Assembly: GCA_016795485.1 (NCBI GenBank)
Contig: JAEUHM010000004.1
Location: forward strand, 62,001 to 126,000
Origin: Verrucomicrobiaceae bacterium
Lineage (GTDB): Bacteria; Verrucomicrobiota; Verrucomicrobiia; Verrucomicrobiales; Verrucomicrobiaceae
Length of the DNA stretch: 64,000 nt
Direction of reading: 5' to 3'
The position numbers were made by a program, and so were the translations under genes. Under the pieces are notes generated by a model. That model had not been told where the DNA came from and did no database searches. It worked only from the letters and a program-made list of their open reading frames with translations. This document shows positions 44,184-52,470 of this stretch, in pieces (position 1 is the first letter of the stretch; each line of letters begins with the position of its first letter).

Positions 44184-45128
44184 TTAGATGCTGTCAGCGG
44201 CGAGAGCGGCGTTTCCGATTATGCCCGCCTCATTGCTAAAGCGAGCTGGAAGGATTTGAAGTTTCTCCCAAACGATGGTGCTGAGCATGGACTTTACCTT
44301 GCGCTCTAGGGGATCAAAGAGAAGCGGTCCAGCCTGAGCGACACCACCACCGATCACAAAAGCATCTGGATTGAGTAGCCAAGCGATGCTGGAGAGCGCG
44401 GTACCGAGCCAGTCGGCTACTTCGGCCCATATCTGCCGTGCAATGTCGTCTCCAGCCTGTGCAGCGAGCGCAATGTCTTTAGGACGGCACTCCTCCACAC
44501 TCCGCTCCACGCCAGCCTCTGCGTAACGGACAACTGCGTGCTCAGCGATTTGATTGTTGCCAACGTATTTCTCCAGCGCGCCGAGATTCCCATAGTGACC
44601 GGGTTTACCGTCAAAATGAACGCTCATCTGACCGATCTCACCCGCGCAGAAACTGCTGCCTCGGTAAAGCTGCTGATTGATGACCACACCACCGCCTACA
44701 CCTGTGCCAAGTGTGAGGGCAATGACGTTCTTCAAGCCTTTGCCAGCGCCATAGCGCCACTCAGCGTAGGTCATCGCATTGGCATCATTCTCGATGACGC
44801 ACGGAAGGCCGGTGCGCTCGTGAAGGATCGTGCGGAGAGGAATGTGTTTCCACCCCGGCACATTGGTCAGCTCATGAACGAAGCCGCGGTCAAAGTCCAC
44901 CAGACCAGGAACGCCGCAGCCAACGGCAGCGACTTCAGGAAAGTGAGCGCGAATCTCGTCAATGCGCTCCACCATGGCACCAATGAGCGCCTGCGGGCCA
45001 GGATGGGCTTGGGTAGGGATGGGTTCCGCCGAGTGAAGCATTTCTGGGCCACGAGCGACTCCGATTTTGACGCTTGTGCCGCCGAAGTCGATGCCAATGG
45101 CGGTGATGTTTGAATCCTGAAGGCTCAT
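44184..45128 (-). CDS. ROK-family sugar kinase lacking the usual zinc motif
   Basis: 314 aa from the ATG at 45128 (MSLQDSNITAIGIDFGGTSV); the frame extends to 45338 but that stretch lies over the divergent promoter region. ATP-binding DFGGTSVKIGVA, catalytic ENDANAMTYAEW with the conserved Asp, and LGTGVGGGVVINQQLY are all present. The Cys-rich zinc-binding segment of classical ROK proteins (CxCGxxGCxE) is replaced by KPGHYGNLGALEKYVG, with His and Glu but no Cys. No DNA-binding domain, so an enzyme rather than a repressor. The substrate is probably glucose or a related hexose, not certain. Confidence 0.9.
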   Translation of the reverse strand: MSLQDSNITAIGIDFGGTSVKIGVARGPEMLHSAEPIPTQAHPGPQALIGAMVERIDEIRAHFPEVAAVGCGVPGLVDFDRGFVHELTNVPGWKHIPLRTILHERTGLPCVIENDANAMTYAEWRYGAGKGLKNVIALTLGTGVGGGVVINQQLYRGSSFCAGEIGQMSVHFDGKPGHYGNLGALEKYVGNNQIAEHAVVRYAEAGVERSVEECRPKDIALAAQAGDDIARQIWAEVADWLGTALSSIAWLLNPDAFVIGGGVAQAGPLLFDPLERKVKSMLSTIVWEKLQILPARFSNEAGIIGNAALAADSI

Positions 45129-45230
45129 TAGGTTCTTTGAAGGTGGGGGTGCGCATCTATCGGCATTCCGTCCGCTGGCGCAAGCCAAACTCCTTGCCCA
45201 CCGGCCCGTGTCCGCTAGCATCCGCGCCGC

Positions 45231-46028
45231 ATGGCAAGAGCAACTAGCGATCCAGTACTTCAGGTGGACAACATAAAGTTCCGCCGAGGGCGTGACATTC
45301 TCAGAGGTATCCATTGGACGGTCGAAAAGGGCCAGCACTGGTGTGTCCTGGGCCCGAATGGCTGCGGCAAGACGACGTTGATCAATGTGGTGACCGGTTA
45401 CGACTCACCAACAGACGGTTCCATCGTGGTAGATGGGCAGCGATTTGGCGACTCCGACTGGCGGGAAGTCCGCAAGCGTGTGGGAATCGTTGCCAGCACT
45501 CTGACAACGTTTTTGGAGTCTTCCGAGCCAGTCATTGACGTTGTGGCCAGTGGTCGGGATGCCAAACTCAACCTCATCGACATTGTGCCCGCTGCACTTC
45601 AGAAACAGGCGCGCTCGCTGTTGCAACAGTTCGGCTGTGGGTATCTCCAGGACTCCCTTTGGGGGCCCCTTTCTCAAGGAGAAAAGCAAAAAGTGCTCAT
45701 TTGCCGAGCCCTCATGTCGCGATTTAGGGTGCTGATACTCGATGAACCATGTGCAGGACTCGATCCTGTGGCACGAGAACATTTTCTGCATTGGCTGGGA
45801 GGACTTGGTTCTCAACAAGGCGCTCCCTCGCTGATCATGGTGACTCACCACGTCGAGGAGATTCTGCCCTGCATGAGTCACGTGCTGGTCTTGAAGTCGG
45901 GGCAGGTGCTCGCGGCGGGCCAAAAGGAAGATGTCCTGTCGAGCACCGTGCTCAGCGAGGCATATGGAGCTCCCGTGAAGCTTAGTTCGCGTCAAGGTCG
46001 CTATACTTTGAGCGTAGCATCAACATGA
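45231..46028 (+). CDS. Stand-alone ABC ATPase (ModF/YlmA-like)
   Basis: 265 aa. Walker A LGPNGCGKTTLINVVTGYDS, signature LSQGEKQKVLICRALM, Walker B LILDEPCAGLDPVAREHFL and the switch His in MVTHHVEEILPC are all intact. The region between (VGIVASTLTTFLESSEPVID) resembles ATPases of the YlmA/ModF branch. No permease or binding-protein gene is adjacent. The stop overlaps the ATG of the PfkB kinase by 4 bp, so the two are translationally coupled. Its transport partner must be encoded elsewhere, or it acts as a non-transport ATPase. Confidence 0.92.
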   Translation: MARATSDPVLQVDNIKFRRGRDILRGIHWTVEKGQHWCVLGPNGCGKTTLINVVTGYDSPTDGSIVVDGQRFGDSDWREVRKRVGIVASTLTTFLESSEPVIDVVASGRDAKLNLIDIVPAALQKQARSLLQQFGCGYLQDSLWGPLSQGEKQKVLICRALMSRFRVLILDEPCAGLDPVAREHFLHWLGGLGSQQGAPSLIMVTHHVEEILPCMSHVLVLKSGQVLAAGQKEDVLSSTVLSEAYGAPVKLSSRQGRYTLSVAST

Positions 46029-47044
46029 ACCGCAATGGCATCCTCGCTGGAGGCAATTTCATCATCGACCACGTCAAAATCATCGACGGATGGCCAGAGC
46101 AGGACATGCTCGCTAACATCCGGCGTGAGACATCATCCAATGGGGGAGGGCCTTACAATGTGCTGAAAGACCTCGCCGCCATGAAGGCGAGTTTCCCACT
46201 CGCGGCGGCTGGGTTAGTGGGTGATGACGCGAACGGACGATGGATTCTGAACGATTGCACTACAGCGGGCATCGATACCTCACGTCTGACACAGACTGCT
46301 GATGCCCCCACTTCGTACACCGATGCCATGACCGTGGAGGGCACGGGGAGACGCACGTTTTTTCATCAACGAGGAGCCAATGCGCTGCTAGGAGAGGCCC
46401 ACTTCGATTTCTCGGGGCAGAGTTACCGCTGGTTTCACCTCGGTTATCTAATGCTTCTCGATGAAATGGATCGTTTGCTGCCGGATGGCAGAACGGTGGC
46501 TTCTAAAGTGTTAGAGAAGGCAAAGCAGGCTGACTTGATTACCTCTGTCGATATCGTCAGTGCCGATGACCCGCACTTTAGAGAGATTACGTTGGCTTCC
46601 TTGCCTTACACAGATCATTTGATCATCAACGAGATAGAGGCCGGAAAAGCCGCAGGGTTGCCGATTCGGCAATCCGATGGTGGGTTGGAGAAGCAGGCAG
46701 CCATTGAAGCGGCTAGAGTGCTGTTGGAGTATGGTGTGAGTTCCACCGTGGTGATTCATTTCGTCGAAGGTGCGGTGGCGATGGATGCACGAGGAGACGT
46801 GACGGTTCAGGGCTCGTGGAGTCTGCCAAAGAAAGGTTTCATCGTCGGAGCTACTGGTGCTGGGGATGCCTTTGCCGCGGGCTATCTCCATGCCATGCAT
46901 GACTGTGCCAGTGTGCCGGATGCTTTAGAACTGGCAGTGACGACCGCAGCAGCTTGTTTGACCGATCCCACGCCCTCTGGGGGCCTAAGACCCATCCCAG
47001 ACTGTCGCTCACTTGTTAGCGGCATGTCCCAGTTTTCCTTGTAG
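46025..47044 (+). CDS. PfkB-family carbohydrate kinase
   Basis: 339 aa. PfkB signatures: the N-terminal GG region (SSNGGGPYNVLKDLAAMKAS) and signature 2 near the end (VGATGAGDAFAAGYLHAMHD) with the catalytic Asp. The substrate region opens with GNFIIDHVKIIDGWPEQDML, which suggests an adenosine/ribokinase-like sugar or nucleoside kinase rather than phosphofructokinase. The start is fixed by the ATGA overlap with the ABC ATPase. The following serine hydrolase begins 6 bp later, so the three may form one operon. Confidence 0.92.
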   Translation: MNRNGILAGGNFIIDHVKIIDGWPEQDMLANIRRETSSNGGGPYNVLKDLAAMKASFPLAAAGLVGDDANGRWILNDCTTAGIDTSRLTQTADAPTSYTDAMTVEGTGRRTFFHQRGANALLGEAHFDFSGQSYRWFHLGYLMLLDEMDRLLPDGRTVASKVLEKAKQADLITSVDIVSADDPHFREITLASLPYTDHLIINEIEAGKAAGLPIRQSDGGLEKQAAIEAARVLLEYGVSSTVVIHFVEGAVAMDARGDVTVQGSWSLPKKGFIVGATGAGDAFAAGYLHAMHDCASVPDALELAVTTAAACLTDPTPSGGLRPIPDCRSLVSGMSQFSL

Positions 47045-47050
47045 CATTTT

Positions 47051-48268
47051 ATGAAGATCTTCTTTGCCCTTATCGTCTCAGTGGGAGCATTTGCTGCCGA
47101 TTACTTTCCTCCACCGGACAGTGCTGGCGGCTGGCGAACTGCGTTGACTGTGGAAGAATGTAAAACCAGAGCTGGGGTGGACTTGCAGGGCATTGAAGCC
47201 GCGTTCGTTCACACGCAACGCTCCACAGCTCATGGAGGTCTCTTGGTCGTGCGAAAAGGATGGCTTTGTTTTGAGAAATACTTTGGGCGTGCCAGCAGAA
47301 ATGCAAATCCAGACATGGCATCTACGGGCAAGGGCTTTTGTAGCATCGCCTGCGGAATCATGTTAGATGAGTTCAGAGACAAAATCCCTGCTGGGCTCGA
47401 TACAAAGGTTTTCACGGAGCAATATCTGCCAGAAGCCTTCCCGTTAAATGATCCGCGCAAGGCTGACATCACTCTGGGGCAGTTGCTTTGTATGACTGGC
47501 GGATACTGGGGTGAAGGGCAGACGCCAAGTGGGTATAAGACAGGCGATCTGAAGCCAAGCCCGCTTCAGCCGAAATCAGGGCAGAACATTCGGGACCTAG
47601 ACAAGTCATCGCTCAATGTGCCGCTCTGGTGTGCACCGGGTGAAGGCTACTCTTATTCATCCCCCTCACCCCACATTGCGAGCATTGTGCTCCGGCATGT
47701 CACTGGAATGGAACTCAAAGATTACATTCATGAGCGACTTGCAAAGCCACAGGGATGGGGAGCCTGGGACTACTGCCTGCATCGCGGAGACTATGTCATG
47801 CCCCACGCGAATGGCGCTGGGAGCACCGCCCTGCACGCCACGGATGCTGTGCGCTTTGGCTATTGTCTGGCCCAACAAGGAAAATGGCAAGGCAAGCAAC
47901 TCGTGCCTTCAGAATACATCCGCAAATGCCAGACATGGAGCCCATACAATCCGCACACGCCGTTCAGTCTTCAGTGGGAGCACAATGCTGATGGTCACGT
48001 GCCCGCCGCGCCAAAGGATGCGTTTTGGAAGAGTGGCGCTGGAGGCTTCTGCCTGTATATCGTGCCCTCCCTTGACTTAGTCATATACAAATTGGGCGGC
48101 AAGACAGGGCAGTATGATCCAACGCTCACTCGCATTCCTCAGCCGAAAGCTGACACGAGCCGAGACAACTGGGAGCCCATTCCTGGCAATGGGTTCACGG
48201 AAGGCACGGCTGGAGCGACCCTGGGAAGAGTCTTGGAGCTGGTTTGTTCAGCGGTAAGGGTCGATTGA
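47051..48268 (+). CDS. Secreted serine hydrolase of the beta-lactamase (class C/PBP) family
   Basis: 405 aa with a signal peptide (MKIFFALIVSVGAFAA). The serine-lysine motif is visible as MASTGKGFCSIACGIML (Ser near residue 91). The YxN position is represented by GYSYSSPSPH, with Ser in place of Asn as in many esterase-type members. No clear KTG triad was found; the region SGAGGFCLYIVPSL takes its place. Such proteins are esterases, D-aminopeptidases or transacylases more often than antibiotic-destroying lactamases. It follows the PfkB gene by 6 bp and converges with the spermidine-synthase-like gene. Confidence 0.85.
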   Translation: MKIFFALIVSVGAFAADYFPPPDSAGGWRTALTVEECKTRAGVDLQGIEAAFVHTQRSTAHGGLLVVRKGWLCFEKYFGRASRNANPDMASTGKGFCSIACGIMLDEFRDKIPAGLDTKVFTEQYLPEAFPLNDPRKADITLGQLLCMTGGYWGEGQTPSGYKTGDLKPSPLQPKSGQNIRDLDKSSLNVPLWCAPGEGYSYSSPSPHIASIVLRHVTGMELKDYIHERLAKPQGWGAWDYCLHRGDYVMPHANGAGSTALHATDAVRFGYCLAQQGKWQGKQLVPSEYIRKCQTWSPYNPHTPFSLQWEHNADGHVPAAPKDAFWKSGAGGFCLYIVPSLDLVIYKLGGKTGQYDPTLTRIPQPKADTSRDNWEPIPGNGFTEGTAGATLGRVLELVCSAVRVD

Positions 48269-48292
48269 CCCCATCGAGCTAACCAAGCGCCA

Positions 48293-50635
48293 TCAATTGG
48301 ATGCTGTCGCATTCGTTTTGTCGACATGGATGTACTTTTTGGACGTGCCCCACAGTGCCGGGATGGCTAGTTCGTCTCTCGGGAGCATGTCTGTGTTGAT
48401 GTCGTCGATTCCAGAGCGATCAAAGTCTGGACCGATAAGGCCGATCTGAGCTCCTTGGCTGATCACGGGCATTAGAATCTTCTCGATGTCCATGTTGGCT
48501 GATTTGAAGTGCTCTACGAAGTAAAGATCGCGCACTCGTGCGTGGATCACATCACGGTTGAGCAAGATCGGGTCTGGGCTGCCCACAAGGATGAGATTTC
48601 CAAAGTTCATCATGTGAGGAAAAACTTTGGCGAATGTCTGAATGACACGATCCGATGGTGCCCAGGAAACCGCGAGCCCGCCTTTGTTGAGTCGGGCTAG
48701 AACAAGTTCGAAGAACTCTCTTGAGTAGAGCGCGTTCGCATGTGCGCTCGTGGGTCTCACGGCATCCGCTTCGATGATGTCGTATTTCTCTTCCGAGTCT
48801 GCGAGATACTTTCGGCCATCTCCAGAGATCATTTTCACTTTAGGGCTGGCGAGAGCAGTCTTGAGAGGGGCATAGTGCGGCTTCATGTTGAAAGCCCGCA
48901 GGAGTTCCGGTTGGGATGCTATGATTTCAATGCAGTGGACGGTTTTCGTCTGCTCCCTACCCAACAGCGCATGCAATGTGTCACCAGAGCCAAGCCCTAT
49001 GACCGCTATCTTGGTTGGGTGCGGGTGAATGAAAGTTGGCAATATTCCGAGGACCGTGTGAATGCCGCCGAAAGGAATCCAGCTTTGTCCGATTCCATTG
49101 ACATACACGGAGGCCCGTCCTCCATCCGCAATGCTGTTTGACCCTGTCACAACAGCGGCTACCCCAGCGGCGTCCTCTCTAACGGTGACAGTTTGGGCCT
49201 GTGCTCCATGAATCGAGGCCCAGAGCGCTCCATTTTCAGGAATCGCAAAAACTCCAGCGGTGGACAACGCGGCTAGAGTATAGCCAAGTGGTTGTAGCCT
49301 TGCGCTGCAGATCCAAGTCGCCAGTGCGCAGAAGACCACGGCGATGATCGAAAAGAGACGCAGGCAGCCGCCAGTGCCGACGGCTGGTAGTAGTATGAGC
49401 GTGACCAAAAGCGAGCCCGCAATGCAACCAATGATGTTCGCAGCCATGAGAAAGCCCGCACTTCTCGCTGCCCTAGCTCCTGTCGCGAGTGACAGACTGT
49501 GTAGAATCGGGAAAGACGCTCCAAGAATGCCAATCGGAATCATCATCAGGAGAAACGGTATGACAAAATGGAAGATCGGATACGTCCATGGTCCCACGGC
49601 TGAACTTGCCTCCGGGGCCGCCGTCCCACGCCAAAGTTCGAGTGCCGTATTGGCATCCACGGGTTCGTAGCTGGCTAGATAGTTCTCCAAGGGCTGGAGG
49701 GAGTCGATAGTGACGATCAAATCCAGTGCTATAGGTACGCCCCAGGAACCGGTGATCGCGGCTATACCCAGCAGCATGAGGACAATGGCAGTGGATCTGA
49801 GTCTCCGTGCTACAATCGATCCAACAATGCTTCCAACGGCAGTCAGTGAGAGATAGACGGCCAACAAGGTGCCGAGCGTGTGGCCCGTGGATTTGGCCAT
49901 GGCCCCTAGAGAGCGGAACCAAATGATTTCCAATCCGATGGCCAGGAATCCAACCAGTGAATAGAGCGCGCACAGGTGGAGCATGTTTATGCTAGGTGAA
50001 GCCCACGATTTCGGCGTCGAATCTTCCGAAGTTGAAGGTGAGTCTGGGATGGGCAGTGCACTCAGGATCAAACTGCTCAGCGCACAAGTCAGGTTGATTC
50101 CTGCGGCAACTGAAATAGCCCCATCAAGGCCCCAGAGCGGCAGCAGTGCCCAGGTGCATGCCATCGCTCCAAGGGCTGCTCCGGCGGTATTAGCTGAGTA
50201 AAGAAACCCAGTGGTAAGACTTGCGGCTCGCAAGCTCACATTGCTGCAGCGCACTACAAATGGAAGGGCCATGCCCATCATCAATGTCGGGATGGTCGCC
50301 AAAGCGAACCAATTGACCCATGATGAATCAGCAAGAGTGCTGACGAGCAATGATGCATCACGGCTGAACCATCCGAACCCTGCAATGAGAAGTTCGAGTG
50401 CACCAAAAGTCACGAGAGCCGTGCGCGGGCTCATGCGCTCAGCGGTCATTCCGCCCACAAAACTTCCTAGACCTAGCCCGGTCATGAATGCGGCTACAAT
50501 GACCGTCATCGACGTCACATCTCCCCCAATCTCAGGGATGGCCATTCTCTGCCAGACAAGTTGGTAGATCAAAGCTGCCGCCCCAGAAAGCAGGTAAACA
50601 GACAGCAGCAGAGAAAGCCTGAGTTTTGGAAGCAT
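48293..50635 (-). CDS. Fused multi-pass membrane protein and spermidine-synthase-like domain
   Basis: 780 aa. About twelve hydrophobic segments occupy residues 1-450, beginning SVYLLSGAAALIYQLVWQRM and GLGLGSFVGGMTAE, an MFS-like topology. The soluble C-terminal domain (about 490-760) has the SAM-binding motif KIAVIGLGSGDTLHALLGRE and the acidic YDIIEADAVRPTSAH with NALYSREFFELVLARLNKGG, as in spermidine synthase. Fused proteins of this kind are common in bacteria but their substrate is usually unknown; polyamine synthesis should not be assumed. It probably transfers an aminopropyl group, or another group, at the membrane. Confidence 0.88.
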   Translation of the reverse strand: MLPKLRLSLLLSVYLLSGAAALIYQLVWQRMAIPEIGGDVTSMTVIVAAFMTGLGLGSFVGGMTAERMSPRTALVTFGALELLIAGFGWFSRDASLLVSTLADSSWVNWFALATIPTLMMGMALPFVVRCSNVSLRAASLTTGFLYSANTAGAALGAMACTWALLPLWGLDGAISVAAGINLTCALSSLILSALPIPDSPSTSEDSTPKSWASPSINMLHLCALYSLVGFLAIGLEIIWFRSLGAMAKSTGHTLGTLLAVYLSLTAVGSIVGSIVARRLRSTAIVLMLLGIAAITGSWGVPIALDLIVTIDSLQPLENYLASYEPVDANTALELWRGTAAPEASSAVGPWTYPIFHFVIPFLLMMIPIGILGASFPILHSLSLATGARAARSAGFLMAANIIGCIAGSLLVTLILLPAVGTGGCLRLFSIIAVVFCALATWICSARLQPLGYTLAALSTAGVFAIPENGALWASIHGAQAQTVTVREDAAGVAAVVTGSNSIADGGRASVYVNGIGQSWIPFGGIHTVLGILPTFIHPHPTKIAVIGLGSGDTLHALLGREQTKTVHCIEIIASQPELLRAFNMKPHYAPLKTALASPKVKMISGDGRKYLADSEEKYDIIEADAVRPTSAHANALYSREFFELVLARLNKGGLAVSWAPSDRVIQTFAKVFPHMMNFGNLILVGSPDPILLNRDVIHARVRDLYFVEHFKSANMDIEKILMPVISQGAQIGLIGPDFDRSGIDDINTDMLPRDELAIPALWGTSKKYIHVDKTNATASN

Positions 50636-50735
50636 GGATGGAGATTAGCCCCACCCATCCACAGATTTCATCTGTCCCGCCCTCCCCTGACTTGTAGCGC
50701 TCACCACGAAGTCTGTGTGGCGGGTAAGGCGCGTT

Positions 50736-51146
50736 CTATTCGCCGCCACCAAAGAGCCGCTTGAGAAGGCCCGGCTTCTTTACACTTAAATCTTTGCTTC
50801 CGGCTTTCTTCGCTGGCAGCGGCGGGGGAGGTGCCTCGCCGCTTGGAGCGTGGCGTACGACTCTAGAGGGAGAGGGAGCACCACCGCGCACGGGTCTGAC
50901 CTTGATTTCCGGTTCCTGGTCCTCTTCAGCGGGCTCTTGAGATGGAGTTGGAGCAACGTCGGCTACTTGTGGAGCCCGCGGCACGAACAATGCGGGTTGC
51001 AGGAGGATCGCGGTAGTCCAGTCATCTAGCCCTGGGTGCCAGACGAGGCTATCTCCTTGGAGAGCGCCACTGTCGACCAACCCAGAGAGGGCTGATTCGT
51101 CCACTGGCCCAATACTGACTCCGCTTTGCTCGTAGTACCAGTTCAT
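50736..51146 (-). CDS. GYF-domain protein
   Basis: 136 aa from the ATG at 51146. Residues 1-50 are a GYF_2 domain (MNWYYEQSGVSIGPVDESAL, then DSLVWHPGLDDWTTA), which binds proline-rich peptides. The rest is Pro/Glu/Arg-rich and probably disordered, with a basic GLLKRLFGGGE end. The start overlaps the stop of the SGNH lipoprotein gene by 4 bp, so it belongs to that operon. It has no membrane segment. Confidence 0.85.
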   Translation of the reverse strand: MNWYYEQSGVSIGPVDESALSGLVDSGALQGDSLVWHPGLDDWTTAILLQPALFVPRAPQVADVAPTPSQEPAEEDQEPEIKVRPVRGGAPSPSRVVRHAPSGEAPPPPLPAKKAGSKDLSVKKPGLLKRLFGGGE

Positions 51147-52450
51147 TTGTCTACCTCCTTCATCCATGTGCTGATTTTTGCGGTCAGTTTCTCCGCTCCC
51201 GATTGGAAGAGATGATCAATATCAAAAAAGTCTTCGTGACTGAAGTCGTGCTTACCACCTTGATTGACGTCATGAAACCAAATGTTGTCGTCAGCAGCAT
51301 CCATTGCTGTCAGTAGTGTTGTAAGTCTGCTGAGGTCCTGGCGTGACGTGAAATCTGGGTCGACTGCAGGTGTTTCTGCAGACAGTGGATGCACTGGGGG
51401 AATGAAGAGCATGACCTTTACGCCTTTGGACGTTAAGGCTTTGATCGTACTTTCGAAAGTAGCCCATGACTCGTCCCACCACACCGAGTTTACTTCACTC
51501 ATTTGTTTGATAAGACTTTGTCGAGTTGTCTCATCCAGGGGAACGGGCAACATCCTTTGGTCGCGCTGCCAATATTGCCAGATGTCTTCCGCATCGAGAT
51601 CCAGTTTCGTTAAATCAGCCATCGTTAACGGTCCCGCATCTTTGACGGGCCAGTCCTCGGTGCGGTGGAGTTCGTCATATTTACGTCCCGCACTCGCTAG
51701 AAACCCCTCCATCCGTCTGTTGTTTTTGCGTTCGAGGTTGAAGGATCGCGTGCTCACGCCCCAGATTACCCATTTGAGCTTCGGCAAGTCCTTCACGTAG
51801 TCGTTAATCATCAGGCACTGGTAAGGCATGTGCGATCCAGGAGCGGACAGATTGATGACACACGGTGTCTGGCTGTTCTCTGGCAGCATCAGCTTGTCTG
51901 GAAGAACGCCGACACCTGTATGAGATGTGCCCATGACCACTGCTTTGAGTTGAGGACGAAGTTCCCAATAGGCTCGCATTTGCTTGGAGATCGTTCCTCC
52001 GTAATCCCATCGGAAGTATTTAGGAACCTTTGACTCACCTTGGTAAGTCTCAATGTATTGGCGAAGGCCGGGAGTTTCATCGTCGGGCCTCGTGGACTTA
52101 ACGTCCTCAATGCCCTCGTATTCAGACTTCAGAGACAATGGCAAAATCGCGCGCGCGCCCACTGCTGTATCCACGGGACGCTCCTCCTCGCCGACTACGC
52201 ACCACTGCCCCACCATCATCTGTTTGACCTTCTTGGAGAGCTTACCCTTCACCACGCGAATCACTTTGTATTGCTGCCACACAAGAGCCTCACCGTAGGG
52301 CATAGATTGCTCCACCGTCATTGGAGCAGCGCTCTTCTCCCGTTCCAGTTCGACCACCAGCTCAGACTGCGGAAAAGACTCTCCTTCGTTGTTGCCACAA
52401 CTAACGAGGAATGAGAGAACAAGAGTGCTTATGAATAGTCGGAGAACCAT
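51143..52450 (-). CDS. SGNH-hydrolase-like lipoprotein
   Basis: About 435 aa from the ATG at 52450, supported by the lipobox FLVSC directly after a hydrophobic stretch (MVLRLFISTLVLSFLVS, then C); the frame reaches 52489 but would overlap the upstream gene. The SGNH fold is suggested by the block I serine in VVMGTSHTGVGVLP (near residue 175) and a C-terminal catalytic pair in FFDIDHLFQSGAEKL (DxxH-type, near 410). DltD- and AlgX-like proteins of this type act as O-acetyl or acyl transfer partners for cell-surface polymers. Its exact role here is unknown. It lies between an S8-like protease gene and the GYF gene in one direction. Confidence 0.75.
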   Translation of the reverse strand: MVLRLFISTLVLSFLVSCGNNEGESFPQSELVVELEREKSAAPMTVEQSMPYGEALVWQQYKVIRVVKGKLSKKVKQMMVGQWCVVGEEERPVDTAVGARAILPLSLKSEYEGIEDVKSTRPDDETPGLRQYIETYQGESKVPKYFRWDYGGTISKQMRAYWELRPQLKAVVMGTSHTGVGVLPDKLMLPENSQTPCVINLSAPGSHMPYQCLMINDYVKDLPKLKWVIWGVSTRSFNLERKNNRRMEGFLASAGRKYDELHRTEDWPVKDAGPLTMADLTKLDLDAEDIWQYWQRDQRMLPVPLDETTRQSLIKQMSEVNSVWWDESWATFESTIKALTSKGVKVMLFIPPVHPLSAETPAVDPDFTSRQDLSRLTTLLTAMDAADDNIWFHDVNQGGKHDFSHEDFFDIDHLFQSGAEKLTAKISTWMKEVDK

Positions 52451-52470
52451 GCGCGCCCACACTATTGCTG

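Noticed and set aside
44184-45128. ROK-family transcriptional repressor
   Set aside because: There is no N-terminal helix-turn-helix; the protein begins directly with the kinase ATP motif.
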